Source: Branchiostoma belcheri
Lineage: Eukaryota > Chordata > Leptocardii > Amphioxiformes > Branchiostomatidae
Direction of reading: 5' to 3'
Length of the DNA stretch: 64,000 bases
Assembly: GCF_001625305.1 (NCBI RefSeq)
Contig: NW_017804376.1
Coordinates: forward strand, 496,001 to 560,000
A program made the position numbers and the translations under genes. The notes under the pieces are model-generated. The model ran no database searches, was not told where the DNA came from, and saw nothing but the letters and a program-made list of their open reading frames with translations. Positions 23,245-33,622 of the stretch are shown one piece after another (position 1 is the stretch's first letter; the number at the start of each line of letters is the position of its first letter).

Positions 23245-25548
23245 TCAGATGTATCTGTATTTCCTGATACAATGGTTTTCAGGATCAGCTACAAACACAT
23301 GTCCATCCTCTGTTACAGCCAACCCACAGGGAACCTTCAGTTTGTCCCCATCACTGCTAATGGTGGACACCCAGGTGCCGTCTGGGCGGAACACCTGAAG
23401 CTTTCGGCTGTGTCTTATACCATCATCACCCCCAATGTTTGCCAGAACTATGTTACCCCTGCTGTCAGCTGACACCCCGCGAGGAGCCCACATGTCCTGT
23501 GGCTGTCTGCCCTTCTGACCAAACTTATGTTGGAATTTCAGATTCTTGTCGAACACCTGAACACGGTGGTTGTGTCTATCTGCCACAATGATGTTGTCTT
23601 CTTTATCCACACAGACGACATATGGCTTGTCAAACTGCCCCTCCCCGTTCCCCCGCCCTCCCACCTGTTTCACCAATGCCCCATCAGCCTTAAACAGGGA
23701 GATGCTGTGTTTGCCTCGATCAGCTACAACAACCTTCCCATCGCACTGTACTGCCAGACCATGGGGGTCTGTACAATATTCACCCAGACGAAATTTGTGC
23801 TGCAGTGCTCCTGATGACGAAAACCTCTTCACTTCATAACCACCCTGCACCACTATGGTGCCATCAGTCTGAACTGCAACTGATGCAGGGTTTGTAGATG
23901 TTGAAAATGAGCAGCAAAACTTCCCAATCAGATCAAACACCTGAACACGACTGTTCCAAAAATCAGCGACATACAGCCTGTCCCCCATGACTGCTACGTC
24001 TATAGGCCAGTCAAACTGCCCCTGCTCGCTACCCTTTTGCCCGAATCTCAGCACAGGATCGTTACTGCGCACATCTACTGTAACAGGGGAACTCAATCTC
24101 ACCTCTCCCCCTATAGTGCCACCCTCACCAAGTCTAGCACCACCCCTACCCCCTCTAGCACCACCCCTACCCCCTCTAGCACCAACCCCATCCCCTGTAG
24201 CACCATCCCCTCCCCCTGTAGCACCATCCCTCCCCCCTGTAGTACCACCCCCTGTAGTCACCCCCACCTCATGCTTCCCTGACGTTTGTGGCCTCCAGAC
24301 TGCCTCAAACACACCCTCACTGGTTTCTGTAGTGTCTAATCTGGCACACTGCCCCCCAGGGGAGGTGACTGTGACTTGCGGAGTTCCCTGAAATTGCCTC
24401 GTCTGTGATTTGTAATAAATGACAGTTGTTGGCAGGCTTTCTGTAGGAAGTTCTGTGAAAACTACAGGCTTGCAAATCAGGGTCACGTCACAATGTGAGA
24501 TAATATTTGCAGGTTGGATCAGAAATGATACCTGGTCATGATATTCTAGGGGTCTGTGCTGCTGAATCTGGTATTGGGCCAGATTTTCTAGCCTGGCTCC
24601 TAGCTGTTGCCTGCGTGTGATAATTTCTACATCATTATCTCTACCTAAGACATCTGTACAGGATTTCAGTCCTTCTTCCGTGGATCTTAAAGTCTTTTCC
24701 AACTCTTCTTTCTCCTGAAGCAGAGGTTCCTTCTGACTCCTCTCCATGTCTCTAAGTTTTTCTCTCATCTCTTTCTCCATTCTGTCCAGTTCTTCTCTCT
24801 GCTGTGCGAAGTGTTCCTGTATTTTCGTCTCCTCTATGTCACAGTTTGTTGTGATGCTGCTTAGTTCTTTATTAACCATGCTGCCAGTTTTCTTAAGAAT
24901 TTTAGCATTATCTTTGGGGTTCTGTAGCAATGTCTGTAGTTCAGTCTTGAACGTCTGTGCGACTGTACTGACCTCCTGTGGATTGTGATTCCGTCCTCGG
25001 TGCTCTTTGCAGTGGCGGCACACGAGCTTGGCGCAGGGTCGGCAGTAGAACGCCAAGCGTTCGTTGCTGTGTCTGGGACAATACTCCGCCCGAGTGTACT
25101 GTGATCTTCTACTGGGGTTCTTCAGGTCATCTAGGGTAATGAAAGAATGACCCCTCAGTGCTCGAGTGTTTTCGTGGGCGATCAGGCATTTTCCACATAA
25201 CAGTAGTTGGCAGTCCCCACATGTCCCTTCTACACTAGCTGCAGAGTCACACATTCCACAGGAGGCACGAGCTTTCTTACTGTTATGTAGGGCTCTGAAG
25301 TCCAGTAATTTCTTAACGTAGAGGTTGGGAGGAAGACTGCTGACACCTGCTCGCCCTAGTTCCACCTGGTGCTGACAGATAGGGCAGGTAAACTGGCTCC
25401 CCTCCTGCCTTCTTTCTAGACACCTGGAACAGAAGGTGTGCTGCTGGTGGCACGGCAGGATTCGTGGGTCTTCAAAGATTTCCTTGCAGATATCACAAGT
25501 CAGGAACTTGTCGTCAAACTCTTCTTGTTGAAAATCCGCAGCAGCCAT
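23245..25548 (-). CDS. TRIM-NHL protein (RING / B-box / coiled coil / filamin / NHL), intronless
   Basis: Single-exon gene of 767 residues, a probable E3 ubiquitin ligase with the TRIM2/TRIM3/TRIM71 domain order. RING C3HC4: C18, C21, C33, the HQQH histidines, C40, C43, C55, C58. B-box 1 is near residues 97-135 (CGMCDS ... CGDCQLLLC). B-box 2 is near 157-193 (CPRH ... CRPCAKLVCRHCKEH). Coiled coil about 195-330, rich in E, K and Q. Filamin-type immunoglobulin repeat about 345-430. A Gly/Thr/Arg low-complexity linker spans about 433-482. NHL repeats run from about 500 to the end (FGQKGSEQGQFDWPIDVAV, LYVADFWNSRVQVF, GQFDKPYVVCVD and others). NHL propellers in this family bind RNA or protein. 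The ATG at 25546-25548 sits 17 residues before the RING, as expected. Absence of introns suggests a retrocopied, expanded lineage; the partner is unknown. Confidence 0.95.
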   Translation of the reverse strand: MAAADFQQEEFDDKFLTCDICKEIFEDPRILPCHQQHTFCSRCLERRQEGSQFTCPICQHQVELGRAGVSSLPPNLYVKKLLDFRALHNSKKARASCGMCDSAASVEGTCGDCQLLLCGKCLIAHENTRALRGHSFITLDDLKNPSRRSQYTRAEYCPRHSNERLAFYCRPCAKLVCRHCKEHRGRNHNPQEVSTVAQTFKTELQTLLQNPKDNAKILKKTGSMVNKELSSITTNCDIEETKIQEHFAQQREELDRMEKEMREKLRDMERSQKEPLLQEKEELEKTLRSTEEGLKSCTDVLGRDNDVEIITRRQQLGARLENLAQYQIQQHRPLEYHDQVSFLIQPANIISHCDVTLICKPVVFTELPTESLPTTVIYYKSQTRQFQGTPQVTVTSPGGQCARLDTTETSEGVFEAVWRPQTSGKHEVGVTTGGGTTGGRDGATGGGDGATGDGVGARGGRGGARGGRGGARLGEGGTIGGEVRLSSPVTVDVRSNDPVLRFGQKGSEQGQFDWPIDVAVMGDRLYVADFWNSRVQVFDLIGKFCCSFSTSTNPASVAVQTDGTIVVQGGYEVKRFSSSGALQHKFRLGEYCTDPHGLAVQCDGKVVVADRGKHSISLFKADGALVKQVGGRGNGEGQFDKPYVVCVDKEDNIIVADRHNHRVQVFDKNLKFQHKFGQKGRQPQDMWAPRGVSADSRGNIVLANIGGDDGIRHSRKLQVFRPDGTWVSTISSDGDKLKVPCGLAVTEDGHVFVADPENHCIRKYRYI
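24084..24252 (-). repeat. Coding minisatellite in TRIM-NHL linker
   Basis: In plus orientation the block repeats CACCCCTACCCCCTCTAG- and CACCATCCCCTCCCCCTGTA-like 18-base units. In the protein these become GGARGGR and GGDGATG six-residue repeats between the filamin and NHL domains. The unit is a multiple of 3, so length variation keeps the frame. Confidence 0.9.
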
Positions 25549-26084
25549 GGTTGGACGATGGTTCTCTGTGCTTTCGTTGCTCCAAAATCCTCACAGAAGT
25601 CTGAATTTGTGAAGAAAAAAAATGGCAGGCAGTGGCGTTCGTGTAGGTGGGGTCAAGGTCTGGCATTGTATTTACACGCCTTGTTCTGCTGCCATGGGCA
25701 ACCAGAAACGTAACACTACACCTGCTTGGCACAAAAGGCATCTCCCTACAGTAACGGGTAGTGCCGCGCTGTAAACACAACGCTATGCTTGTCAAAGGTC
25801 CCCATATTTACCTGCACCAAGAGGGTATGTATGTTTTCGGTGGCATTAGTGTTACTGTGTAGATTTTGTCATGAAAAACAGCTTATTGGCTACTAGTCCC
25901 CTCCACTACGCACAACCTGTACTCCCCCAAACTATTCATACTGAAAGAACACAGAAAAAACAACGTTCTTAACTGTTTGATGTTTATTCAGGCTAAGCAC
26001 CAGCTCATGAGGGAATATGTGAGAATACACACACAATTAATCATCACAAGTGTATATTTATAATTACCTTATGCCTTTCAAACT

Positions 26085-26372
26085 TAGCCTGGTATCCAGT
26101 CTGATCGTGATTGGGGGTATTGGGGTGTTTAGGCCGGTTGTGTCTTCGGGGCCTCTAAGAGCTTCCCCCGCCCAGTGCAACAGACCGTCCCGGTAGGAGT
26201 GTTACGCTAATCAGAGACAGTATGCTCGGGGATTTGGTTTCCCCCAACACGATAGACTGTTCGTGGAGGGCTAATTAATCTCTCGTGAAATACACCGGGA
26301 AGCTTATGTGAGGCGGGCGGGCCAGAGCTCCGAGTGCGGCCCCGACCACGAATCAGACTGGATACCAGGCTA
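26085..26372. mobile_element. TAGCCTGG-end MITE with exact 9-bp target duplication
   Basis: The element starts TAGCCTGGTATCCAGTCTGA and ends with its reverse complement TCAGACTGGATACCAGGCTA. The flanks are TTTCAAACT at 26076-26084 and TTTCAAACT at 26373-26381, a perfect 9-base target-site duplication. It is 288 bases, GC-rich inside, with no coding capacity. Related copies are at 51050-51158, about 39664-39790, 52954-53063 and 56279 onward. Confidence 0.92.
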
Positions 26373-26742
26373 TTTCAAACTCTCTAGATACGTTCACGTT
26401 CTTGATCTTTATTTTTAAGATGGAATAATTTCTGCTTGAACATTGATCTTTTCACAGACAAGCCATGTAAGACCTTAGAGAAACTAGACCGTTGCACATT
26501 ACAAATTACGTACTAACTCTTAACTATACTGTTATCGTTCCGAATTATGAAAACCACACCCCTATAGGAAATCTTTAGTTTTGCGCTGCAAAGCTGAAGC
26601 ATTGAAGCCTTTCTCACGAAATGTAAAACACGTGGCGGCCTGCAAATGTAAAACAGAATGAAGCTGTTAGTTGATACGATTCCACATCAGAAGATACTTT
26701 GTCTTTTAGATACTTTTTTTCATTCACTCATGAATTCACTCA

Positions 26743-26748
26743 TTTATT
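26743..26748 (-). terminator. Candidate polyadenylation signal of the LamG gene
   Basis: TTTATT on the plus strand reads AATAAA on the minus strand, about 130 bases past the stop codon at 26876. It is the first canonical signal downstream of that stop. Confidence 0.5.
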
Positions 26749-26875
26749 CGTAAATTTCAAACAACACACCTTGATTAATCTACACTAAATTCATTCCTAA
26801 TTTAAGCAGTTGTTTGCATACATATAACATTGTTTTATCGTCTTCCTGCACTCATACCTGCACGTAGATCAGGGC

Positions 26876-29777
26876 CTAGTGGTACCCTCTCTTGGTAGTC
26901 TCCATGGACTCCTTGATCTGCTCCTTGGTCAGGGCGATGTTGTATACCTGAAAGTCAATAGTTGAACTTTTAATTACACACAACTTCGCCGTCCAAATTC
27001 CTTACTCGAAATCTTTTTACAGTGACAGTTTCTTTCCCCGTACGGCCAAGCTTTGGAATTCCCTTCCTGACAAGTGTTTCCCACCAAACTACAATCTACA
27101 GGCTTTCACATCACCGCCATCTCTTGACATAGCCATGTTTCTTTCATACTTCTAGTTCAATGCCGAGAAGTGGTCGTATAGGCCTTGCATTGAACCACTC
27201 CGTTAAAAAATGTATATATACACAAATATATGCATATATCTATAGTGTCTTATTATAACTAGTAGCGTGGAAGAACATGTTGCACACCGCTTTAAAGAGA
27301 TAAAGTAGGACATCCCTGCATGCAGAAAGGTTTTCCCAATGGTTTCCAGGAATCATTCCACTAAGTAAGGCTAGCGTGGGCATAGATGTGTGTCAGCAAA
27401 ATTCCAGAGGTGTGAGACATCCCTGTAGACATTTCATGCATGTGGATAAAATTACTGTACAATTCCTAAAATTCTTGCACGCTGCACATAATACTGTACT
27501 ATTAGGCTCCCCCTGAGGCGTCGCCAAAAACTCCACTGGATGTCTTTAAGTTCACAGTGTCGAGGATTGAGACAGAAGTGTACCTGCATGTGAGCGATGC
27601 GCCCCTTGAAGCAGCGCTTGTCCACACTTCCATTCAGATCCGGTTTACCGCCCATCACCACCTTGAAGTGAGTGGCCAGATCCACAGTCCCCACATCCTT
27701 ATGGTGCACCTGTAGCAATTGCATTCAGAAACGTCTTAGGCCCCATTCCCACTAGGATAAAATTGTCCGGATCGAGGCGGTTTGATTCGCTTAATATTTG
27801 ATCCGGCTTCAATCCGGCTTGATCCGGCTCGAAGCCTAATGTTTACCTTCGCATATGATCTGCTCTGGTAATTCTTACTCAAACACACACATGGTGACAG
27901 GATTTTAAATCCCTCCTATCATAAAATTGCAACATGACGTAACCCAATACCAGTTACCATGGTGACAGACGGTCTGGTTCCTGCCATTGACCAGGTCAGA
28001 GGTCAATGTTTAAAACGGAAGAAGGAACTGAGCAAAAACAATATGTTTCCCTTCGGTAAACATAATGAAAGAGGGTAATATGCTTTGCACATTCCTTACG
28101 GTGTTTATTTGCTGTCTAGTAGTGCATATAGCTGCCATGAATGATTATGAATGATTCTGTACCTCCTCAGCATCCACGTACAGAGTTGCCCGGCCTGTTG
28201 TACGGTCGTAGGTGGCCGACACGAACTGCCAAACCCCGCCTTCTATCCCGCCCTTAGTCACCTCAGGCTGCCCTTTGTGGGCGTCAAGACCATCGAATCT
28301 GGAGAGATCAGGGGGAAGAACAAAAGGTGAAAGTAGTCTTTTTTTTATATTCCAACATTTCATGACTAGACATGGTGACAGCACGCTTAAGTTATATCAA
28401 CACCACCAACGCAGAGGACGAATACAGGACAAAGACAATACTCATTTTCACTTGAGTTTAGTGAGGAAAGTCGTGTAAAGTGCCTTTTCCAAGGGCCGGC
28501 GCCAGGGGCACAAGATCGGTGGCATGTCAGGACTCGAACCTGGGACCTCTTGATTCCGAGTCGAGCACGCTGCTACTACGTACGCCACACGACCCCACGA
28601 CAAGAAAGTAGTCCCGTAGCCTAGCTTTTTTGAGGCCGTAGGGGCAGTGGGTTGTCGAACCACCATGTTAGTAGGGTATGGTATTGGAAGGCGGAGCCCA
28701 TCCCTCTCCTTCCACCGCCTTTTACGTTCCAAACAGAAGTCAGGCAGTACCCATTTTTACGCTTATGCAAAGTCACACCCTTCAAAAGGTGCCAAAATAT
28801 GCCACCTTGCGAGTGTGCCTAGGCCTCAGCCATGTTTGTTTACATTCTCGTAGTTTGTGGTGCCACCAAAATCTGAGGGCGCCTCGTGTAGGCTTTTTGT
28901 ATACTTCCAAACATAAATGTCGACTATGTCAGAAATGTGAAATAACTGCACAAGTATATGTTGAAAAATGGACGTAAATTGCAATCACACGAATATTTCT
29001 TGGAATAAAATGTGGCCCGAAAATGTTCACAATGCTCCTTTATAGATGGAGTACGAAGAAAATGCCTTACTGAATGCAAATCTGGCTTTGATCAGGATAA
29101 AGCCAAAGGTTGACCCCGTAGTCATAGAGGCTGCTGTCCAGGCACCGCATGTAACTGAAGATCGGCCCCGCGGATCCTTCCTCGTCCGGGCGGATCCAAG
29201 CTTGTAAGGTCTGGTACCTTGGGGTGTCCAGGGCTCCGTTGTTTAAAAATTCTACCCGAGATTCTTAAAGATTGTACACGAGAAAAAATACTTAATAAAA
29301 CAGATGTTACATCAATGGATGGATGAATGAATGAATGAATGAATGTAGGAAAGAAGGAAGGAAAGAATGGTTGATTAATGTAATTTCAGGTCATTTGCTT
29401 GTAACATAAGAACATAGGAGCCAAAAATGAAAAGAATGTAAGAATGTAAAAAAAATCCACTCTAACTTCATATCAATTTTCAGGTCATTTTGCCAAAAAA
29501 TGGAAGAAATTGAATCCATCAAACGATTGGCAAGAGAAGGAGGAGAAGGAGAAAAAAGCATAAGAAAAAACAGCACATTTCATCCATAACCAGTATGGAG
29601 TGAAGTATAAAAATCTTTACCGTAGGTCCCGGCGAAGTAGTAGGCTCCTCCAGTCTTCCCCCCTGGTCCCTCCGCCCTCTCAGTTCCGAACTCCACACCA
29701 TGGTTCCCATATCCACTGACGTCACGGGCGCCGTGTTCAGTATTCAGAGGCCAGTAGCCGACTAGTCCAGACGTCAT
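26876..29777 (-). CDS. Single-domain LamG-like jellyroll (concanavalin A-like) protein
   Basis: Five coding exons on the minus strand: 29621-29777, 29071-29263, 28163-28298, 27584-27709, 26876-26947. They give about 227 residues. The product is one LamG/pentraxin-like jellyroll domain (Laminin_G_3 type): GLVGYWPLN and DVSGYGNHG at the start, then LQAWIRPDEEG, GGVWQFVSATYDRTTG, ATLYVDAEEV, and the closing GRIAHMQVYNIALTKEQI, which is the family's typical last strand. Such domains usually bind carbohydrate or other ligands outside the cell. From the ATG at 29777 no signal peptide is seen, and an AG lies directly before it, so an upstream exon carrying a secretion signal or further domains may be missing from this model. 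All frames and phases join cleanly. The specific function is unknown. Confidence 0.82.
27000..27190 (+). mobile_element. LINE ORF2 C-terminal fragment
   Basis: The plus strand reads FYSDSFFPRTAKLWNSLPDK and continues open through NLQAF to a stop (TAG) near 27154. The FFPRTAKLWNSLP block is the classic C-terminal signature of LINE reverse-transcriptase proteins. It lies antisense in the last intron of the LamG gene. Confidence 0.8.
27845..28070. repeat. Dispersed repeat (second copy of the 18829-19050 family)
   Basis: Shares the ordered blocks TGATCTGCTCTG, CTTACTCAAACACA, AATTGCAACAT, AACAATATGTTT and GGTAAACATAAT with 18829-19050. Located in an intron of the LamG gene. Confidence 0.65.
28455..28600 (-). 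mobile_element. tRNA-derived SINE
   Basis: On the minus strand it starts GGGGTCGTGTGGCGTACGTA (A-box-like) and carries GGTTCGAGTCC, a perfect pol III B box. A LINE-like tail with AAGGCACTTTACACGACTTT follows. A true tRNA is excluded because the acceptor and anticodon stems do not pair. Similar heads occur at 41330-41402, 51930-52075, 35815-35890 and 43955-44030. Confidence 0.8.
28790..29040. repeat. Dispersed repeat family copy B
   Basis: Second copy of the repeat at 15296-15720 (CAGCCATGTTTGTTTACAT, GTTTGTGGTGCCACCAAAAT, ATGTCAGAAATGTGAAATAA). Located in an intron of the LamG gene. No coding content. Confidence 0.65.
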
Positions 29778-30614
29778 CTATTATAACATTAGTTATTGCA
29801 GTTATTCAGTATGCGGTGTCATCGTCTATCGTTTAAGTCGGTATCTCTAGTTGGACATAGATTTTAAATGCAGCACATGTGTTTTCCTTCACATGTCTCA
29901 CGCCGTAGTATATGAAATGCTTACTACTTTATACTCTTTTTAAAAAGTATGTGTATACTGTATTCAGTTAAGAGTATATACTGTATTCTTATCAATTACA
30001 TCAATTCTTTGGCCATATAGGCCCATATCCACTGATACAATGTAGATCAAACTTGTTCCCGGATCGACTCGGCATTGCAGCACCTCACACCCACCCGCCC
30101 TCTCGGCCCATCCCTATGCTCTAACTACATTTTTTTTTTTGGTTTTGTATTTTGTAATTTTTATGGTGGCATGATGCTTCCCCTTTGTGCCTACCGATGT
30201 GACTAAGGTTACGTTAGGTTCTGCCGAAGTGCTATGCACAATACATTATGGGTTTCGCGCAGATGCAGTACGTTCTGCCAACGTGCTCACTTTCAATCCG
30301 GGCATGCATGCACATCATCAGGTACATGTATCTGCACACGTGAAAACGTGATGTTGTAGTGTCATGACCGCATCTCGGGTAACCCCCCGTGTGCCCTCAA
30401 GGCATGGCTATGAAGAGCGTCAAGTGATAATTAAGCTTTACTGAAGTTTGATACAAGTACCATCCGTACTGTACACGCGCAAACGTGAGGTTATCGTCAT
30501 AATTCCTCATTTGACATCTCGTGTAACCCCTCGTGTGCCCTCAAGGCTTGGTATGAAGAATTTAACGTCGAGTAAAAAGCTTTACTGAAGTTTGTTACTA
30601 GGGAGGCCGCATGC

Positions 30615-30725
30615 CCGTAGAGCGTAATCGGACGTTTTAATTCTACTTAGAGCGTAGACGGGCCGCTCTAGTTCAACGTAGAGCGTAATTGGCGCATGTT
30701 GCGTAGAGCGTAGGTCGCCGTTTTC
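30615..30725. repeat. TAGAGCGTA short repeat cluster
   Basis: GTAGAGCGTAAT, TTAGAGCGTAGA, GTAGAGCGTAAT and GTAGAGCGTAGG occur within about 110 bases, at spacings of roughly 30 bases. Function unknown. Confidence 0.75.
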
Positions 30726-31009
30726 ATTCTACCTAATGCCTTATACCTAATACAAAAAATCTTCCTTTCATTATGAAATCTACGTGGTCATGAAGGTTGA
30801 ACAAATGACACAGAGTACGATAAGGCGAATAATTTACTCTTAAAATTAATTTCTTTACATTTTCGTCTTATTCGTTTGATTTTGGTATTCCAAGGAGGGT
30901 ATTAGGAACTAGACATCTCAGCACGCGATGCGAGATGTTAAGAGACCAACCAATATAGTTGACAAATTCACATAGTCAAGAAAATTTCATTACATGCAAT
31001 CTCTCCATA

Positions 31010-31312
31010 GAATAATTCGAACACAATTTCGCGCGCAACGAGTGCGCCGCTCTCGAAACTTCAAACACATGTACAGAATTCAAATGTTGGAATTTTTGTT
31101 TAGATACACTAAATTTTGGCACATTTCGAATTATAATGTCTGTTTTCTCGGGTGGGTATGGCATTAATTAAATACAACACGGTGTATTCCGCATCACCCC
31201 CGGTCCCAGCTCTCCCGCGGATTGGACTGCGCTCCGGCCTTCGGGTGATCCGACCCGCGGTCGGGCTGGTACCTCGGGCGATAGGGAATACACCGTGTAG
31301 TATTCTATATTT
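31010..31312. mobile_element. AATACAACACGGTGTATTC-family element, copy 1
   Basis: AAATACAACACGGTGTATTCC near 31170 is mirrored by GGGAATACACCGTGTAGTATTC near 31282-31304, bracketing a GC-rich core (GTGATCCGACCCGCGGTCGG). The left extension from CCATAGAATAATTCGAACAC recurs in the other copies at about 46225-46545 (same strand), 37885-38260 and 51620-51860 (reverse), plus a short one at 43495-43575. Confidence 0.75.
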
Positions 31313-31479
31313 ATCTTGGTTACTGAACGAAGCTATTAACTCACGATTATATCGGGTGCCCGTTGACTGTTACAAAGCTACGGAGAGTTGTCTCAACGAT
31401 GTGTTCTTGTCGTGTCGCCGTGACAAAGTGAACTCTGACAGACTTTCAGAACATATTTTATGTAAAACAGACGATTTAG

Positions 31480-32560
31480 GGGAGTTGTCAAGAATATGAC
31501 TCATTCGGGCGTTCATTGGTCAAAGCGTCTGGGCCTTGGACCTATAATCAAGTGTGTAACAAAAGGACTCGTCTTCTGTTCGGTTTCTGTCATTTATCAT
31601 ACTTAATGATGGTTGGACAGGTACACGTGCGTCTGGTCTTGTCAAATCGGGGTTGCTCCGTTTTGAACTGGGATGAACTTGCAATAGTTACCCAAGCAAG
31701 TTACTTTGAAATTTTTCACTTTGCACAGTGGAATGAAATACGCTGTATTTGCTCGAAAATGTCGGCATTTCTCGTTTGGACATAGAGTTATCACAGTGCA
31801 TTTGTTTGCTTCACAGTACGCATGTTATAGAATATGATATACTTCGTTCTTTCTACCGGGATGATCTTCTACCTCTTTGCCTCTTGATGTGACAAAGTTC
31901 ATTCACTATACCGGACCGGGTCTCAGGTATCTGTACACGTGAAAACGTGAAGTTATTGTCATAACCACATCAAGGTCGTTCATTGGTCAGAGCCTCTTGA
32001 CCCTAGACCTCTAATCAAGTGTGTAACAAAAGGATTTATCTAAGTCATTTATCATACTCAATGATGGTTGGACAGGTACACGTGCGTCGGGTCTAGCTCG
32101 TCAAATCGGGGTTGCTTCTTTTTGAACTGGGATGAACTTGCAATAGTTGACTTTAGAACTTACCCAAGTCATTTTGGAATATTCAACAAGTGGAGAGAAA
32201 TACACTGTATTTGCTTTCAAATGTCGCGACATTTCTTCACAGTACATGTACTCATGTTGTAGAATATGAAATACTTTGTACTTTCTAAACCTTTCTACTG
32301 GAATGATCCTTTCTCATAATGTCACAAAGTTCATTCACTCTATAGTACCAGACCGGGTCTCAGGTATCTGTACACGTGAAAACGTGAGTTTATCGTCATA
32401 ACCCCATCAAGGTCGTTCATTGGTCAGAGCTTCTTGACCCTAGACCTATAATCAAGTGTGTAACAAAAGGACTCGTCTTCTGTACGGCTCGTGTCATTTG
32501 TCATAATTAATGATGGTTGGGCGTGCGTCAGGTCGTGTGAATATGTGACCTTGCAAGGAA
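31480..32560. repeat. Tandem array of about 435-475 bp units (three copies)
   Basis: GTTCATTGGTCA, then CCTATAATCAAGTGTGTAAC, then ATGATGGTTGGACAGGTACA recurs with starts near 31510, 31978 and 32414. Between units is CGGGTCTCAGGTATCTGTAC followed by ACGTGAAAACGTGA. A related ACGTGAAAACGTGA segment at about 30340 and its variant at 30478 suggest older, shorter units further left. Confidence 0.8.
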
Positions 32561-33460
32561 CAAACTCTTATCAACATCTTTATCTGCGAAGTGAGCGAAG
32601 ATTGGCGAAAACCAAATGAATTCACTTGTAGCTGGTTACTTAATAGATCTTAAAATGCTTCTAGTGGCCTCCCACTCGAACTGGATACGGTTAGTCGTCT
32701 AGAAGTCTCTGTCCTTTTGAACAAGTTTATATGGATAAAGAACTCATAGAGAACATTTTCCATACATTGCCTTTCCATTGAGTGTGCAAATAATTGAATA
32801 TCACTTTCCGTATATTTCATTCACTTCTGGTACTAGGATTTTAGGAACCAGCTGAAACACAATCATACATGTAGCATGTTTGTGAAACAATAATTTCTTG
32901 TGCAGGCTTTTTACTCTGGAATCTGCATCAAACTTTCATTTAATTTTAATACAACCCAAGGTTTAACATCTCTACATTTATTGTCTGGGATGCAGTTTAC
33001 ATGTAGGTTACTTTAGTGTGACGACAATAGTGTTTTGTTCAGGTACAGGTAACCAGGTCCAGACCCGTACCTAGATAATTACAGGTATTATAATAGTCAT
33101 TTAATGGCATCCAATGCAATTTTAGGCTGGCAAATTAAAACTGGATTTTCAAAGTCAATTTTCTGGTCAATCCTATCAAATTGTATACTGTTATCTGTGA
33201 GGCAAAAATGGGGATGTCCCTCATGGAAAAATGTTGCTTGTTATGTATCATAGGATTGTGCTAGCTATTTATGGAAGGTAGACCCAAAAAATAAAGGGAT
33301 ACCTCACATAGCTTGTTTTGGGGTTATTTCAAACGTTTCGAGTATTAAAATGTGACAAAATGTGACAATGAATGGCAGCAAATGTCAATATCATAAAGAT
33401 TTCCTCAATCTTCCAGAACACTTGTGGTTTCGCCATAAAAATTGCATTGGATGCCTTAGA

Positions 33461-33555
33461 CCATGGAGTTAAAATACAGTACTGTATTTTTAACTCCATG
33501 CTTAAACACATCCCTAGGTTTGAATTTGATTGTATTTTTAACTCCATGGTTTGAT
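33461..33555. mobile_element. Small palindromic element
   Basis: CCATGGAGTTAAAATACAG near 33462 is mirrored by CTGTATTTTTAACTCCATG near 33482-33500, and TGTATTTTTAACTCCATGG recurs near 33530-33548. It is a compact inverted repeat just past the RNF7 stop codon, possibly inside its 3' UTR. Confidence 0.7.
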
Positions 33556-33622
33556 GAGACAACAGCACAACGTGGGGCTGAAGAAAACCCTGGTCTGTAG
33601 ATGGACATGTTGTTTTCTCCTC

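Larger units (their letters stand above)
25549..26875. other. Intergenic region upstream of TRIM-NHL / downstream of LamG gene
   Basis: No gene seen. It holds a MITE at 26085-26372 and the probable LamG-gene 3' UTR from about 26743 to 26875. The TRIM-NHL promoter should lie just above 25548; no TATA box is evident. Confidence 0.55.
29778..33622. other. Intergenic region between LamG gene and RNF7
   Basis: No gene found. It contains a degenerate tandem array (30300-30600 and 31480-32560), a TAGAGCGTA repeat cluster (about 30615-30725), a dispersed MITE (about 31010-31312) and a partial copy of the 20585-type element (30775-30900). The LamG promoter or missing 5' exons would be at the low-coordinate end. 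Confidence 0.6.

Noticed and set aside
24037-24391. Plus-strand proline/threonine-rich ORFs inside the TRIM-NHL gene
   Set aside because: Antisense shadow of the Gly-rich coding minisatellite.
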